Program-made: the position numbers and the translations under genes
Shown here: piece after piece, positions 26,661 to 36,658 of the stretch
Numbering within the stretch: the stretch's first letter is position 1
How the letters are laid out: each line of letters starts with the position of its first letter
Notes under the pieces: generated by a model
Database searches by the model: none
Seen by the model: only the letters and a program-made list of their open reading frames with translations
Told to the model about the DNA's origin: nothing
Source of the DNA: Alteromonas pelagimontana
GTDB taxonomy: Bacteria > Pseudomonadota > Gammaproteobacteria > Enterobacterales > Alteromonadaceae
DNA: 64,000 bases
Direction of reading: 5' to 3'
Assembly (NCBI RefSeq): GCF_002499975.2
Contig: NZ_CP052766.1
Span: forward strand, 1,116,001 to 1,180,000

Positions 26661-27560
26661 CTATGACTTTGACGCCTCATAAATAGACGCGATCGCCTTG
26701 TCCAAGGTGCTTTCGAATTCCGCTTGAGATTGTGTAGCAGAGACTCCCTCAGTTAAAGCACGGGAAAAGCTCGCAATCACGCCCTTGTTTTCCTTTAGTT
26801 TGGCATTAGCATCTTCACGGGAATAACCGCCAGATAACGCCACTACTTTTAATACTTTCGGATGATCCACTAATTCTTTATAAAAATTAGGTTTGGCAGG
26901 AAGAGTAAGTTTAAGCATCACCTGCTGGTCTTCGTTCAGCAAGTTAAGCTGCGTCAAAATCTCCAGTTTGAGTAAGGCTTCTGCTTCGGCCTTTTGCGGA
27001 CTTTTGATATCCACCTCAGGTTCAATAATGGGAACCAGTCCAGCTGCAAGAATCTGCTTACCTATTTCAAACTGCTGCTCAACAACGGCCTTAATGCCTT
27101 CGTGATTAGCCAGCTTTACTACCGAACGCATTTTTGTGCCAAAGACATTTTGTGCGGTGGCTTTTGCTAACAGCGCTTCAAGAGCGGGCATGGGTTTCAT
27201 TGTTTGCACGCCGTTAACTTCATCAGTTAAACCTTTATCTACTTTAAGAAAAGGCACAATGCGCTTTTTCTCCCAGAGATACTTCGCTACGGGTATGCCT
27301 TCAATATCTCTTTCAAGCGTATTTTCAAACAAAATAGCGCCTAATATACGATCGCCGTTAAACGCCTCGCTGGCAATGATACGGGTACGCATTTGATGCA
27401 CGGTTGTGAACATTTCTTCATCATTACGATAAGCTGATTCTTCAATGCCGTAAAGACGTAGCGCTTTTGGTGTGCTTCCGCCACTTTGATCCAAGGCCGC
27501 AATAAAACCTTTTTGAACTTTGATTTTATTAAGCATGGCTTGTTGAGCTTGTGATGCCAT
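26661..27560 (-). CDS. Class I fructose-bisphosphate aldolase
   Basis: A 299-residue aldolase that splits fructose-1,6-bisphosphate into dihydroxyacetone phosphate and glyceraldehyde-3-phosphate. It is of the Schiff-base (class I) type: [20 protein letters not shown] near the start, VPFLKVDKG, and a strand with the candidate Schiff-base lysine in [13 protein letters not shown]. There are no zinc ligands of class II enzymes. The ATG at 27560 has a good AAGGAG; the GTG at 27569 is too close to it. In E. coli the epd-pgk operon ends with class II fbaA; here a class I enzyme takes the same place, about 125 bp after pgk. Confidence 0.92.
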   Translation of the reverse strand: MASQAQQAMLNKIKVQKGFIAALDQSGGSTPKALRLYGIEESAYRNDEEMFTTVHQMRTRIIASEAFNGDRILGAILFENTLERDIEGIPVAKYLWEKKRIVPFLKVDKGLTDEVNGVQTMKPMPALEALLAKATAQNVFGTKMRSVVKLANHEGIKAVVEQQFEIGKQILAAGLVPIIEPEVDIKSPQKAEAEALLKLEILTQLNLLNEDQQVMLKLTLPAKPNFYKELVDHPKVLKVVALSGGYSREDANAKLKENKGVIASFSRALTEGVSATQSQAEFESTLDKAIASIYEASKS

Positions 27561-27684
27561 TTGCAACACTCCTTTTTGTTATACTGCCTAAAGGCAGGTG
27601 TAGGGTTTATGATTATTATTGCCGATGTACGTCACTGTAGCACCGGCGAATTCGGTAACAGGTTACCTAAGACAGTTGCGTGCT

Positions 27685-28863
27685 TTATTTATTTTTTTCT
27701 TCTAGCACGGCAACTGCGGGTAATGTTTTCCCTTCTAAAAATTCCAGAAAAGCACCACCACCGGTCGAGATATAAGATATTTTATCTGCAATTTCGTATT
27801 TATCTACCGCTGCCAGCGTATCGCCGCCCCCCGCAATCGAAAACGCTTCACTTTCTGCAATGGCCTGCGCGATTGCTTTTGTACCTGCGCTGAACTGCTC
27901 AAATTCAAATACACCGACGGGGCCGTTCCATACAATCGTGCCGGCATTTTTCAAGATATCCACTAACACAGCAACGGAATCCGGACCAATATCAAATACC
28001 ATGTCATCGGCATCAATACTGTCGACAGCTTTTAAAGTTGCTGGCGTCGACTCTGAAAAGGCTTTTCCCACCACAACATCAGTAGGTACAGGAATATCTC
28101 CACCATTAGCCTTGGCATCAGCAACAAGACGCTTGGCTTCCTCAATCAGATCGGTTTCAACCAATGATTTACCCACTTCATACCCTTGGGCAGCAATGAA
28201 AGTGTTAGCTATACCGCCGCCGACGATCAACTGATCGACTTTTTCTGCCAGCGATTTCAGTACGGTTAATTTTGAGGACACTTTCGAGCCCCCGACAATC
28301 GCTACCATCGGACGTGCAGGTTTATCTAATGCTTTGCCTAAAGCATCCAACTCTGCTGCAAGTAAAGGACCCGCGCAGGCTTTAGGAGCAAATTTGGCCA
28401 CACCGTGGGTAGAAGCCTGAGCTCTGTGAGCAGTACCAAAAGCATCCATTACGAAGATGTCGCAAAGGGCTGCATATTGCTTTGCCAACGCTTCATCATC
28501 TTCTTTTTCGCCTTTGTTAAAGCGCACATTCTCCAGAATAACGACTTCGCCCGGCGACACATCTTTTACGCCATCAAGATAATTTTTTACCAGTTTTACC
28601 GGTACATCCAGCGCATCGTTGAGATAGTCAACGACGGGTTGTAAAGAAAATTCTTCTTCCGGCTTCCCTTCAGTCGGGCGCCCCAGGTGAGACATAACCA
28701 TGACGGCTGCGCCTGCATCCAAAGCGGCTTGAAGAGTAGGAATCGACGCTTTGATCCTTGCATCAGAGGTGACTTTGCCTTCTTTTATCGGCACATTCAG
28801 ATCCTGACGGATCAGGACTCGCTGGCCGTCCAGCGAGAAATCTTGCATAGTTGGAATCGTCAT
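27685..28863 (-). CDS. pgk: Phosphoglycerate kinase
   Basis: A 392-residue glycolytic kinase that makes ATP and 3-phosphoglycerate from 1,3-bisphosphoglycerate. Visible motifs are RQDLNVP and [10 protein letters not shown] in the substrate-binding N-terminal lobe, [15 protein letters not shown] loop ([17 protein letters not shown]), and the nucleotide-binding [12 protein letters not shown] and [14 protein letters not shown] at the C-terminus. Length is standard. It starts 24 bases after epd, consistent with one operon tkt-epd-pgk-aldolase. Confidence 0.97.
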   Translation of the reverse strand: MTIPTMQDFSLDGQRVLIRQDLNVPIKEGKVTSDARIKASIPTLQAALDAGAAVMVMSHLGRPTEGKPEEEFSLQPVVDYLNDALDVPVKLVKNYLDGVKDVSPGEVVILENVRFNKGEKEDDEALAKQYAALCDIFVMDAFGTAHRAQASTHGVAKFAPKACAGPLLAAELDALGKALDKPARPMVAIVGGSKVSSKLTVLKSLAEKVDQLIVGGGIANTFIAAQGYEVGKSLVETDLIEEAKRLVADAKANGGDIPVPTDVVVGKAFSESTPATLKAVDSIDADDMVFDIGPDSVAVLVDILKNAGTIVWNGPVGVFEFEQFSAGTKAIAQAIAESEAFSIAGGGDTLAAVDKYEIADKISYISTGGGAFLEFLEGKTLPAVAVLEEKNK

Positions 28864-28887
28864 ACTATTTCCCTTTAATGAGGTTTA

Positions 28888-29910
28888 CTACGAATTCGTT
28901 ACGCCAGCACGATACATTGCCAAAGTCGTATCGATCATGCGATTGGCGAATCCCCATTCGTTGTCACACCAAACCAGTGTTTTTACCAGTTGACGGTGGC
29001 TGACCCGGGTTTGGGTGCCGTCAACAATGCTTGAATGAGGATCATGATTAAAATCTACAGAGACCAGAGGTTCTTCGGTGTATTCCAAAATACCCTCGAG
29101 CCGCCCTTCGCGTGCCTGCTTAAGCGCATTATTCACATCAGCAATGGTGACTTCGGTATTAAGTGTGACACTAAGGTCCATTGCCGTCACGTTGATAGTC
29201 GGTACGCGCACCGCAATGGCTTCAAACTTCCCTGCGAACTTAGGTAAAATCCGCTCAATCCCTCGTGCCAAGCGTGTATCAACAGGAATGATGGATTGAC
29301 TGGCCGCCCGGGTGCGTCTTAAATCATCATGGTACGCGTCAATCACCTGTTGATCATGCATGGAGGCATGAATCGTGGTGATAGTCCCGCTTAGCACCCC
29401 AAAAGCGTTATCCAGCACCTGAATTACGGGCACTATACAGTTAGTGGTACAAGAACCGTTGGAAACCAGCCGATGATCAGCAGTTAACGTATCCTCGTTA
29501 CTACCAAAAATAATCGTGTTATCCAGATCGGCACTCCCGGGCTGAGAAAATAGCACCGCTCTAGCTCCGGCATCCAAGTGTGCCTGGCCGGCGCGGCGAT
29601 CATCATTAACCCCCGTGCATTCAAGCACAATATCTACGCCCAAATCCCGCCACGGCAACATATCTATAGCGGGTTGAGCAAGTAGACGAATGGGGTTTCC
29701 ATCAACATGCAGCTCGTTTTGTCTCAGCTCTACAGGAAAGCCAAAACGCCCATGAGCGGTATCGTATTTTAAAAGATGGGCAATGCCCTCAGGTTTGGCG
29801 ATATCATTTATTGCCACCACCTGTATCAGATTTGTGCGTTGAGTTTCATACAGCGCACGCAACAGGTTACGGCCAACCCGGCCAAACCCGTTGATGGCAA
29901 CTCTTACCAT
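28888..29910 (-). CDS. epd: D-erythrose-4-phosphate dehydrogenase
   Basis: A 340-residue GAPDH-like enzyme. It has the NAD-binding [17 protein letters not shown] and the catalytic cysteine Cys154 in SNGSCTTNC. The features of Epd rather than GapA are [20 protein letters not shown] and the [20 protein letters not shown] segment. Epd oxidises erythrose-4-phosphate to 4-phosphoerythronate for pyridoxal-phosphate synthesis. It lies between tkt, which makes erythrose-4-phosphate, and pgk, as in many gammaproteobacteria; gaps are 22 and 24 bases. Confidence 0.94.
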   Translation of the reverse strand: MVRVAINGFGRVGRNLLRALYETQRTNLIQVVAINDIAKPEGIAHLLKYDTAHGRFGFPVELRQNELHVDGNPIRLLAQPAIDMLPWRDLGVDIVLECTGVNDDRRAGQAHLDAGARAVLFSQPGSADLDNTIIFGSNEDTLTADHRLVSNGSCTTNCIVPVIQVLDNAFGVLSGTITTIHASMHDQQVIDAYHDDLRRTRAASQSIIPVDTRLARGIERILPKFAGKFEAIAVRVPTINVTAMDLSVTLNTEVTIADVNNALKQAREGRLEGILEYTEEPLVSVDFNHDPHSSIVDGTQTRVSHRQLVKTLVWCDNEWGFANRMIDTTLAMYRAGVTNS

Positions 29911-29932
29911 ATATCCCGCCTGTTGCCGGTGA

Positions 29933-31927
29933 TTACTTCAGTGCAAGTGCAGCCTCAACCACAGCATCGGTTGTAATGTTAAAGTGCTTAAACAAGTCTT
30001 CAGCGCGGCCAGATTCTCCGAAAGTATCCATACCGACAACTGCGCCCTTAAAGCCCACGTATTTATGCCAGGATTCTTTTGCCAATGCTTCAACTGCCAC
30101 CCGGCGTTCAACATTGGAAGGCAGAACCGACTCCCGATAGGCTTCGTCCTGGCGATCGAAGACATCCGTACACGGCATAGAGATAACTCTTGCAGCCTTG
30201 CCCTTTTCTTTTAATTTGTCAGCAGCTTCAACGGCAAGTTGAACTTCTGAACCTGTTGCAATTAATAGTACATCAGGAGTACCGTCACAGTCTTTAAGAA
30301 TGTACCCGCCCTTTTCAATCGACGCCACCTGTTCTTTAGACCGTTCCTGTTGAGGAACACTCTGGCGGGTGAAGATCAGCGTATTCGGTCCATCCTTGCG
30401 TAACAGCGCAGCTTTCCACGCCACAGCGGATTCAACCGGATCACATGGCCGCCAATTATCTAAATTCGGCGTTGCGCGAAGCGCTACAAGCTGCTCGATA
30501 GGCTGGTGAGTGGGTCCATCTTCGCCCAATCCAATGGAATCGTGGGTGTAAACGAAGTTTACAGGCGCTTTTGCTAATGCTGCAAGACGAACTGCGTTAC
30601 ACGCGTATTCCATAAAAGTCAGAAAGGTCGCACCGTACGGTTTAAAGCCGCCGTGCAGCGCGATTCCGTTCATCATTGCCGACATGCCAAATTCCCGTAC
30701 TCCGTAGTAGATATAATTACCAGCGGCGTTGTTGGCGCTTACTCCTTCGCTGTCATCCCATAGGGTAAGGTTGGAGCCTGCGAGGTCAGCCGAACCGCCC
30801 AGCAGTTCGGGTAGCAACGGCCCGTAAGCATTTAAACAGTTTTGCGATGCTTTTCTCGTGGCTATTTTTTCCGGATTTGCTTGTAGCCTGGCAATATATT
30901 CGTCGGCTTTTCCGATAAAATCAGCAGGCATGGTACCAGCTATGCGGCGTTTAAATTCCTTGGCCAGATCAGGGTGTGCTTTTTCATATTCATCAAAGCG
31001 CGCATTCCAGTCACTTTCAGCTTTAGCGCCGCTGTCTTTGGCGTTCCATTCGGCATAAATGTCTTCAGGAATTTCAAATGGCGCGGCAGTCCATCCCAAC
31101 TCTTCCCGTGCGGCTTTAATTTCATCATCGCCGAGAGGCGAACCATGAGTGGCTTCAGTCCCTTGTTTGTTAGGAGAGCCAAAACCGATAATGGTTTTAC
31201 AGCAAATCAGGGTCGGCTGCCCGGTATTTTTGCGGGCTTCTTCAATCGCTTTGCGAACTTGCTCTGCATCATGACCATCTACATTTGCTATTACGTGCCA
31301 GCCGTAGGCGCGAAACCGTCCAACCGTGTCATCGGTAAACCAGCCTTCAACTTCACCATCTATGGAAATCCCGTTATCATCATAAAACGCAATCAGCTTT
31401 CCAAGCCCTAGAGTTCCAGCCAGCGAACAACTTTCGTGGGATATTCCTTCCATCAAACAGCCGTCGCCTAAAAACACATAGGTGTAGTGGTCGACAATAT
31501 TGTGGCTACCTTTATTAAATTGTGCGGCCAGAACCTTTTCTGACAATGCCATGCCCACAGCGTTGGCAAGACCTTGTCCTAAAGGACCTGTGGTGGTTTC
31601 TACACCGGGAGTATAACCATATTCGGGATGTCCGGGAGTTTTTGAATGCAACTGGCGGAACTGTTTTAGTTCTTCGATAGGAAGATCGTAACCGGTTAAA
31701 TGCAGTACCGAATATTGCAACATGGAACCGTGACCATTGGACATCACGAAGCGGTCTCGGTTGGGCCAGGCAGGATTACCCGGGTTGTGAGACAAATAAT
31801 CGCACCAGAGAACCTGAGCAATATCAGCCATTCCCATGGGTGCTCCAGGGTGACCGGCTTTAGCTTTTTGTACTGCGTCCATACTTAACGCCCGAATGGC
31901 GTTGGCGAGTTCACGACGAGTTGGCAT
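29933..31927 (-). CDS. tkt: Transketolase
   Basis: A 664-residue thiamine-diphosphate enzyme of the pentose phosphate pathway, moving two-carbon units between sugar phosphates. It has the N-terminal [18 protein letters not shown], the ThDP/metal motif [18 protein letters not shown], and the pyrimidine-binding domain with [18 protein letters not shown]. The ATG at 31927 has a good AAGGAGA, so it is preferred over the longer frame starting at 31963. First gene of the operon tkt-epd-pgk-aldolase, which joins pentose phosphate and glycolytic steps. Confidence 0.97.
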   Translation of the reverse strand: MPTRRELANAIRALSMDAVQKAKAGHPGAPMGMADIAQVLWCDYLSHNPGNPAWPNRDRFVMSNGHGSMLQYSVLHLTGYDLPIEELKQFRQLHSKTPGHPEYGYTPGVETTTGPLGQGLANAVGMALSEKVLAAQFNKGSHNIVDHYTYVFLGDGCLMEGISHESCSLAGTLGLGKLIAFYDDNGISIDGEVEGWFTDDTVGRFRAYGWHVIANVDGHDAEQVRKAIEEARKNTGQPTLICCKTIIGFGSPNKQGTEATHGSPLGDDEIKAAREELGWTAAPFEIPEDIYAEWNAKDSGAKAESDWNARFDEYEKAHPDLAKEFKRRIAGTMPADFIGKADEYIARLQANPEKIATRKASQNCLNAYGPLLPELLGGSADLAGSNLTLWDDSEGVSANNAAGNYIYYGVREFGMSAMMNGIALHGGFKPYGATFLTFMEYACNAVRLAALAKAPVNFVYTHDSIGLGEDGPTHQPIEQLVALRATPNLDNWRPCDPVESAVAWKAALLRKDGPNTLIFTRQSVPQQERSKEQVASIEKGGYILKDCDGTPDVLLIATGSEVQLAVEAADKLKEKGKAARVISMPCTDVFDRQDEAYRESVLPSNVERRVAVEALAKESWHKYVGFKGAVVGMDTFGESGRAEDLFKHFNITTDAVVEAALALK

Positions 31928-32190
31928 GATGTCTCCTTGTATTTTACACATTAGAAATGTCATACGTGATCACCAGCGTTTAGCTCAACTAAATTTCCCA
32001 GGAGTAAGCATCACTGTGGTTTGATTTAGCTGGCCTCTCTGCCGTTACAACGACCTCGGCTTATTCTTACCCAGGCGCACAACCAGTTCAATAAATTTTG
32101 CGGAATTTATTGTTTCGAATACAGACGTAACGGACAGACAGCACTGCGGGAAAGAAAGTAAACCAAAAACGTCAACAATTCGTAACAGAT

Positions 32191-32222
32191 AGACTTGTAG
32201 ACGTCCAGAAGTAAAGACTGGT
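32191..32222. promoter_or_regulatory. MetJ operator: four tandem met boxes before metK
   Basis: Four head-to-tail octamers AGACTTGT, AGACGTCC, AGAAGTAA and AGACTGGT match the met box AGACGTCT at 5-7 of 8 positions each, without gaps. They lie 65-96 bp before the metK ATG. A TACAAT -10-like hexamer follows at 32241-32246, so bound MetJ would cover the -35 region. Confidence 0.8.
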
Positions 32223-32286
32223 AATTTAAAGCAATATTGATACAATACTGCGCTTATTTTTGGTGATTAACCATTACGGAGAGTTT

Positions 32287-33429
32287 ATGGCAACGCATTT
32301 ATTTACTTCGGAATCCGTGTCTGAGGGACATCCGGATAAAATTGCCGATCAGATTTCTGACGCCGTGCTTGATGCCATTTTAGAGCAAGATCCGCGCGCA
32401 CGTGTAGCTTGCGAGACCTATGTTAAGACGGGCATGGTATTGGTTGGGGGAGAAATTACCACCTCAGCATGGGTTGATATTGAAGAACTTACCCGCCAAA
32501 CGGTAAAAGATATCGGTTATACCCACTCCGACATGGGTTTTGATGCAGATTCCTGCGCGGTGCTTAACGCTATTGGAAAACAGTCACCGGACATTAATCA
32601 GGGTGTCGACCGTCAAAGACCAGAAGATCAAGGCGCTGGCGACCAGGGGCTCATGTTTGGCTATGCCAGCGATGAAACCGATGTATTAATGCCCGCCCCT
32701 ATCACCTATGCTCATCGTTTAGTTCAGCGTCAGGCTGAGGTAAGAAAGTCAGGTAAGCTGGGCTGGTTACGTCCGGATGCGAAAAGCCAGGTTACTTTTA
32801 GGTATGAAAATGACAAGCCTGTCGGTATTGATGCCATTGTGCTTTCAACGCAACACAGTGATGCAGTATCTACTGAGCAAGTGCGTGAAGCGGTGATGGA
32901 AGAAATCATTAAACCGGTAGTACCTGCTGAGTGGCTAAAGAAAACCCGCTTTCATATTAATCCTACAGGGCGTTTTGTCATCGGGGGGCCAATGGGAGAC
33001 TGCGGATTAACGGGCCGCAAAATCATAGTTGATACTTACGGTGGCATGGCGCGTCATGGAGGCGGAGCGTTTTCCGGCAAAGATCCTTCTAAAGTAGATC
33101 GCTCTGCCGCCTATGCAGGCCGATACGTCGCTAAAAATATCGTAGCTGCAGGATTAGCAAAGCGTTGCGAGATCCAGATTTCCTACGCCATAGGTGTGGC
33201 TGAACCAACTTCCATCAGCGTAGAAACGTTTGGTACAGGTACAGTGGATGAGAAAACGTTGGTCGCACTGGTGCGGGAACATTTTGATTTGCGTCCTTTC
33301 GGACTGCTGAAAATGCTCGACCTGGAGCGCCCGATATATCGAGCCACCGCCGCGTATGGACACTTCGGCCGCGAGAGCTTTCCATGGGAAGCCACCAATA
33401 AAGCCGAGGCATTAAGAGCTTCCGTATAG
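32287..33429 (+). CDS. metK: S-adenosylmethionine synthetase
   Basis: A 380-residue enzyme making S-adenosylmethionine from methionine and ATP. Motifs are [20 protein letters not shown] at the start, the hexapeptide GAGDQG (in [15 protein letters not shown]), the P-loop-like [19 protein letters not shown], and ATP-binding GDCGLTGRK. The ATG at 32287 follows GGAGAG by a few bases; a frame extension to 32260 adds nine unconserved residues. The gene is monocistronic and preceded by a MetJ operator. A weak hairpin (AAGGGC / GCCCTT) follows the stop at 33432-33447 without a T-run. Confidence 0.97.
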   Translation: MATHLFTSESVSEGHPDKIADQISDAVLDAILEQDPRARVACETYVKTGMVLVGGEITTSAWVDIEELTRQTVKDIGYTHSDMGFDADSCAVLNAIGKQSPDINQGVDRQRPEDQGAGDQGLMFGYASDETDVLMPAPITYAHRLVQRQAEVRKSGKLGWLRPDAKSQVTFRYENDKPVGIDAIVLSTQHSDAVSTEQVREAVMEEIIKPVVPAEWLKKTRFHINPTGRFVIGGPMGDCGLTGRKIIVDTYGGMARHGGGAFSGKDPSKVDRSAAYAGRYVAKNIVAAGLAKRCEIQISYAIGVAEPTSISVETFGTGTVDEKTLVALVREHFDLRPFGLLKMLDLERPIYRATAAYGHFGRESFPWEATNKAEALRASV

Positions 33430-33905
33430 TTAAGGGCGTATGCCCTTGGCTGTCCAAAAATTTCTGATTGATAGATCTGTATCAATTACGCTATGGGCGT
33501 TCTATTCACTGTTGCGAACCTTCGCTGCTCTATGGGCGAAGGCTCTGCAAATCCCGTCAGCGTACTTTCTCACCTCCTTACTCATAACGCGACAAAACAC
33601 GAGCCCGCCTCATCAGGTAGTCGCGTCAATTTTTCTTCTTTCCCGACATCAACAGCCGAAAATTTAGAGCCAGTAAATTATACTAATACGCGCTGAGTGA
33701 GCACACATAAAGGTGGGTTAGTACTGAATACAACCCCTACAGAACGAAATTTTAAATAAGGCGATCAAATTTTTAAAACTCCCGTACACATATAAAATCA
33801 GCGGGAGATTAAAAAACAAACAATTCTTACTGCGAAATTTACTTATGCCTTCTACACTAAAAATAAACAAATCGATAAACGCTCAACTGTTATGGAAACG
33901 TGCAA
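33430..33905. other. Intergenic region between metK and the small barrel gene
   Basis: About 475 bp. It contains the weak metK hairpin and a CCTTCGC / GCGAAGG inverted repeat (33519-33542, 10-base loop). The 3' part (33700-33900) is AT-rich and probably holds the promoter of the next gene. Frames of 60-75 codons here lack domain support. Confidence 0.55.
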
Positions 33906-34397
33906 ATGAAAAGCACATGGAGTTTTGTCACTATTGCGATGATGGTAGTTGCCAATGCGACCGCGGGTGAGGCTGAGGGTATCAGCTCAATTACCAGCCT
34001 GTATGCATCGCCCTATCAAACGGAAATTTCTTATCGCAGCAAACGTCTGCCTAAATGGTCGTTTGGCGTTAAATATAATCGAAAGGTAAACTTCCATCCG
34101 CTTTGGGTCGACAGCATTAGTGAAAATCCCAGCATTGACTCTATTCGCTTATCGGCCGCGCGAATGATACCAATGACGAAATCTCAGCGAATTTTCGCAT
34201 CTGTACAAACCAGTAACGATCATAACTTTGATGTACATGATTGGGTATATTTACCTGCCAATGCCGGTACTGCTGCCAGCCTGGGATGGCAATTAGGAGC
34301 GTCCCAGGATTTAAATCTTGCCGTTGAATATGAATATCGGGAAGTAGGAGAAGTGGATATAAGCTCCCTGTTATTGGGCGTGCAATATTACTTTTAG
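33906..34397 (+). CDS. Small outer-membrane beta-barrel-like protein, unknown function
   Basis: A 163-residue secreted protein: signal peptide about 1-21 (KSTWSFVTIAMMVVANATAG), then alternating strands such as YQTEISYRSKRLPKWSFGVKY, IFASVQTSN, LNLAVEYEYREV, ending in SSLLLGVQYYF. The final aromatic residue is the usual outer-membrane assembly signal. About eight strands are possible, fitting a small OmpA/OmpW-sized barrel. ATG 33906 is preferred over GTG 33900. It stands alone; the neighbour downstream is convergent. No family is recognised. Confidence 0.7.
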   Translation: MKSTWSFVTIAMMVVANATAGEAEGISSITSLYASPYQTEISYRSKRLPKWSFGVKYNRKVNFHPLWVDSISENPSIDSIRLSAARMIPMTKSQRIFASVQTSNDHNFDVHDWVYLPANAGTAASLGWQLGASQDLNLAVEYEYREVGEVDISSLLLGVQYYF

Positions 34398-34418
34398 GTC
34401 ATCGCTTCAAGAGTAAAA

Positions 34419-35123
34419 CTAAGATTCAGCAAGCATAAAATCCACGATAGCGGCTGCATGAATTTGCGCTGTATCCAATACCGGAATACTCACATCCTGC
34501 TGCCCAATCAACAATCCGATTTCGGTACAACCCAGAACCGCCGCCTGAGCGCCATCCACTCCCATCTGCTCAATAATCTGCTGGAATATCTGGCGGGAGC
34601 TATCACGAATTTCGCCCCGGCAAAGCTCCTGATAAATAATATCGTGTATTGCCTGTCTGCCGGCCACATCTGGGGTGATCACATCAATACCCTGCTGCTT
34701 CAGGCGCGAAATATAGAAAGGTTGCTCCATGGTAAACCGGGTTCCTAACAGCGCGACCTTGCGCATTCCGGTAAGCTGACACTGCATAGCGGTCGCATCA
34801 GCAATATGTATTAATGGAACGGAAATTTGTGCTTCAATTTCAGGCGCGACTTTATGCATGGTATTGGTCGCTATCACCATTCCTTGCGCCCCGGCCTTTT
34901 CCAGATTAACGGCGATTTTTACCAGATGGTCTGTAAGTGATGTCCAGTCGTTATTATGCTGCCACTGGCTCACCGGCTGAAAGTCGACGCTGTGAAGCAG
35001 CAAACTGGCACTATGCAAATCGCCCATTCGCGCATTAATCCCACGGTTGATTGCCTGATAATAACTAACCGTAGATTCCCAACTCATGCCACCAATAATG
35101 CCGACAGTACGTTGTTTTGCCAT
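34419..35123 (-). CDS. Aspartate/glutamate racemase-family protein (YgeA-like)
   Basis: A 234-residue racemase with the two-domain Asp/Glu racemase fold. It starts VGIIGGMSWESTVSYYQ. The two catalytic sites are Thr88 in ATNTMHK and Cys199 in VLGCTEIGLL. Thr in the first and Cys in the second position is the arrangement of E. coli YgeA, a broad-specificity amino-acid racemase, and differs from the two-cysteine aspartate racemases. GGAG lies close before the ATG. The exonuclease gene is 16 bases upstream on the same strand, so the two may be co-transcribed. The substrate is not clear. Confidence 0.85.
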   Translation of the reverse strand: MAKQRTVGIIGGMSWESTVSYYQAINRGINARMGDLHSASLLLHSVDFQPVSQWQHNNDWTSLTDHLVKIAVNLEKAGAQGMVIATNTMHKVAPEIEAQISVPLIHIADATAMQCQLTGMRKVALLGTRFTMEQPFYISRLKQQGIDVITPDVAGRQAIHDIIYQELCRGEIRDSSRQIFQQIIEQMGVDGAQAAVLGCTEIGLLIGQQDVSIPVLDTAQIHAAAIVDFMLAES

Positions 35124-35139
35124 TTCAACTCCTGCTTAA

Positions 35140-35643
35140 TTACGATGATGCCAAAGACGTCTGAAGGAATGTTTGCTGAATCAACTCAGCATCAACACTG
35201 GCTCTATGACGAGAGCGGGACTGACGGGAGTACAAGTCCGATTTTACCTTATGCCATGACTTCATCTGAGCTTCGCTAAGTACATGCTCTAACGCAGACA
35301 ACCTGAAGGTCATCATACGTCCAGCGCGCGCAAATAGTTGAATGAGCCACGGATTATCTACTACCCAGCCATCCGAATATGCTGTCTGCGCATTCAAGAA
35401 TCCGTTGAGGCGATCGCACACCACGCCGCCATCAGAGCCAAAGCGCAACAGATGTTCCCGTGATATACCGTGTAACGCTTCTGCGCTGTTATCCCAGTGC
35501 TTCCAGTCGTCGTAAGGCTTTATCAACATGCAAAATCGTTCGCCATCACTTCGCTTTACCCCAATTTCGATGGGGTAGCTGCTGGCGCCAAAACCGCTGG
35601 CTTCCATATCTAAGATACTTGGGGGATATTGTCGAGAACGCAC
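35140..35643 (-). CDS. DEDDh-type 3'-5' exonuclease-like protein
   Basis: A 167-residue RNase-T/DnaQ-fold protein. The DEDDh acidic set is visible: Asp12 and Glu14 in ILDMEASGFG, Asp96 in VVDNPWL, and His146 with Asp151 in HRASVD. It is smaller than DnaQ or ExoI and has no extra domain. Starts at GTG with only a weak ribosome site, upstream of the racemase gene. Single-domain DEDDh nucleases process DNA or RNA ends, but the substrate cannot be told from sequence. Confidence 0.75.
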   Translation of the reverse strand: MRSRQYPPSILDMEASGFGASSYPIEIGVKRSDGERFCMLIKPYDDWKHWDNSAEALHGISREHLLRFGSDGGVVCDRLNGFLNAQTAYSDGWVVDNPWLIQLFARAGRMMTFRLSALEHVLSEAQMKSWHKVKSDLYSRQSRSRHRASVDAELIQQTFLQTSLASS

Positions 35644-35829
35644 AGCCTGATGTTTGTTTAAAGGAATATAAATGATACGCTACGTGCAGACGGCCGCTTG
35701 TGCAAGTTTACTTTGCCATTAGCGTTCCCAAAGTCACATTTTAGGTCCTGGGAAAGAGGATATCAGTGTTGCGCCTAAGTAACTTTTCCTTCCGCACACA
35801 GCCGACACCAATGCAATAATCTGGTGTTT

Positions 35830-35845
35830 TGGCACGGTAATCGCT
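35830..35845 (+). promoter_or_regulatory. Predicted sigma-54 promoter for the VpsP-like/O-antigen ligase pair
   Basis: TGGCACGGTAATCGCT matches the RpoN consensus TGGCACG-N4-TTGCW at every conserved position but one (C for the second T of TTGC). GG and GC are exactly 10 bases apart. The predicted start is near 35856, about 38 nt before the ATG at 35894. It is the best of the three sigma-54-like sites found. Confidence 0.6.
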
Positions 35846-35893
35846 TAAAATTGAAGATATCACAGAATTTTACTCACGCTGCCAGGTAGTAAC

Positions 35894-36658
35894 ATGACCC
35901 AATCCCCGTTCCAGTCTGACCTGTCGGTTAATACCGATAAGGCAAGACAGCAGGCGAGCGCGCTAACGCAATTGTTACGCGTAGCGGTAGCTTGCGTGGC
36001 ATTAGGTTTATCTGTGCTTTGTCTGCAATTTGGTACAGCATACCTCACCGCCCAACATTCCGAAGCCACGGTGAGTCGTTGGTTTAAAGGTCTGGAAATT
36101 CCGGCTGCAACAGATATCGAACTAATGCAAAAAAACCTGGAAAGCGTTAGCGAAATTTTACCCAGCGATGCTGGTGTGGAGTTAGCTCTTGCCCGTTTAT
36201 ATTTGCTACGGGGACAAGCGGAAAATTCTGAAGTATTTTACGAGGCAGCCCGTACCACGCTGAATGATATCCGCCTGGCTCAACCCACTCACTTCCAGCC
36301 CCTAGCCCTGCTTGTGCTATTGGATGACATGCAAAATATTCCCATTGCAGATGCAATGCCGAATATTGAAAAGGCATTAAGTGCCGGAGCATTCGAGAAA
36401 GAAACACAGCTAACTATCGGCCCGCTGATTGTGAAAAAATGGCAGCATCTATCCGCCCATGCGCAAGAGTTAGCTGGCCCCTTTGTGAAAAGCGCCTTGC
36501 GGGAAGAAGACACCAAACAACGTATGTACTCCGCTATGCGTGAATATGCTCTGGTAACGCCTTTTCTTAGCTATTCTTCAAATAAGAAAACATCTGCGGA
36601 GCTTAGGGAGATGGCAAGCTCGTTGATGAAGCACACAGAAAATGCCACTTATCGATAA
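35894..36658 (+). CDS. VpsP-like polysaccharide biosynthesis protein
   Basis: A 254-residue protein with one membrane helix (about 28-52, LRVAVACVALGLSVLCLQF) and a helical, TPR-like periplasmic part containing ALARLYLLRGQAENSEVFYE and LNDIRLAQPTHFQPLALLVLL. This layout, next to an O-antigen ligase/polymerase gene, fits the VpsP family of EPS loci. Its 3' end overlaps the ligase gene by 17 bases, so translation is coupled. A strong sigma-54-like promoter precedes it. Identity with VpsP is judged from architecture and neighbour only. Confidence 0.6.
   Translation: MTQSPFQSDLSVNTDKARQQASALTQLLRVAVACVALGLSVLCLQFGTAYLTAQHSEATVSRWFKGLEIPAATDIELMQKNLESVSEILPSDAGVELALARLYLLRGQAENSEVFYEAARTTLNDIRLAQPTHFQPLALLVLLDDMQNIPIADAMPNIEKALSAGAFEKETQLTIGPLIVKKWQHLSAHAQELAGPFVKSALREEDTKQRMYSAMREYALVTPFLSYSSNKKTSAELREMASSLMKHTENATYR

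Noticed and set aside
32161-32286. SAM riboswitch before metK
   Set aside because: No SAM-I/II/IV-like helices or conserved core; the repeats are explained by met boxes.
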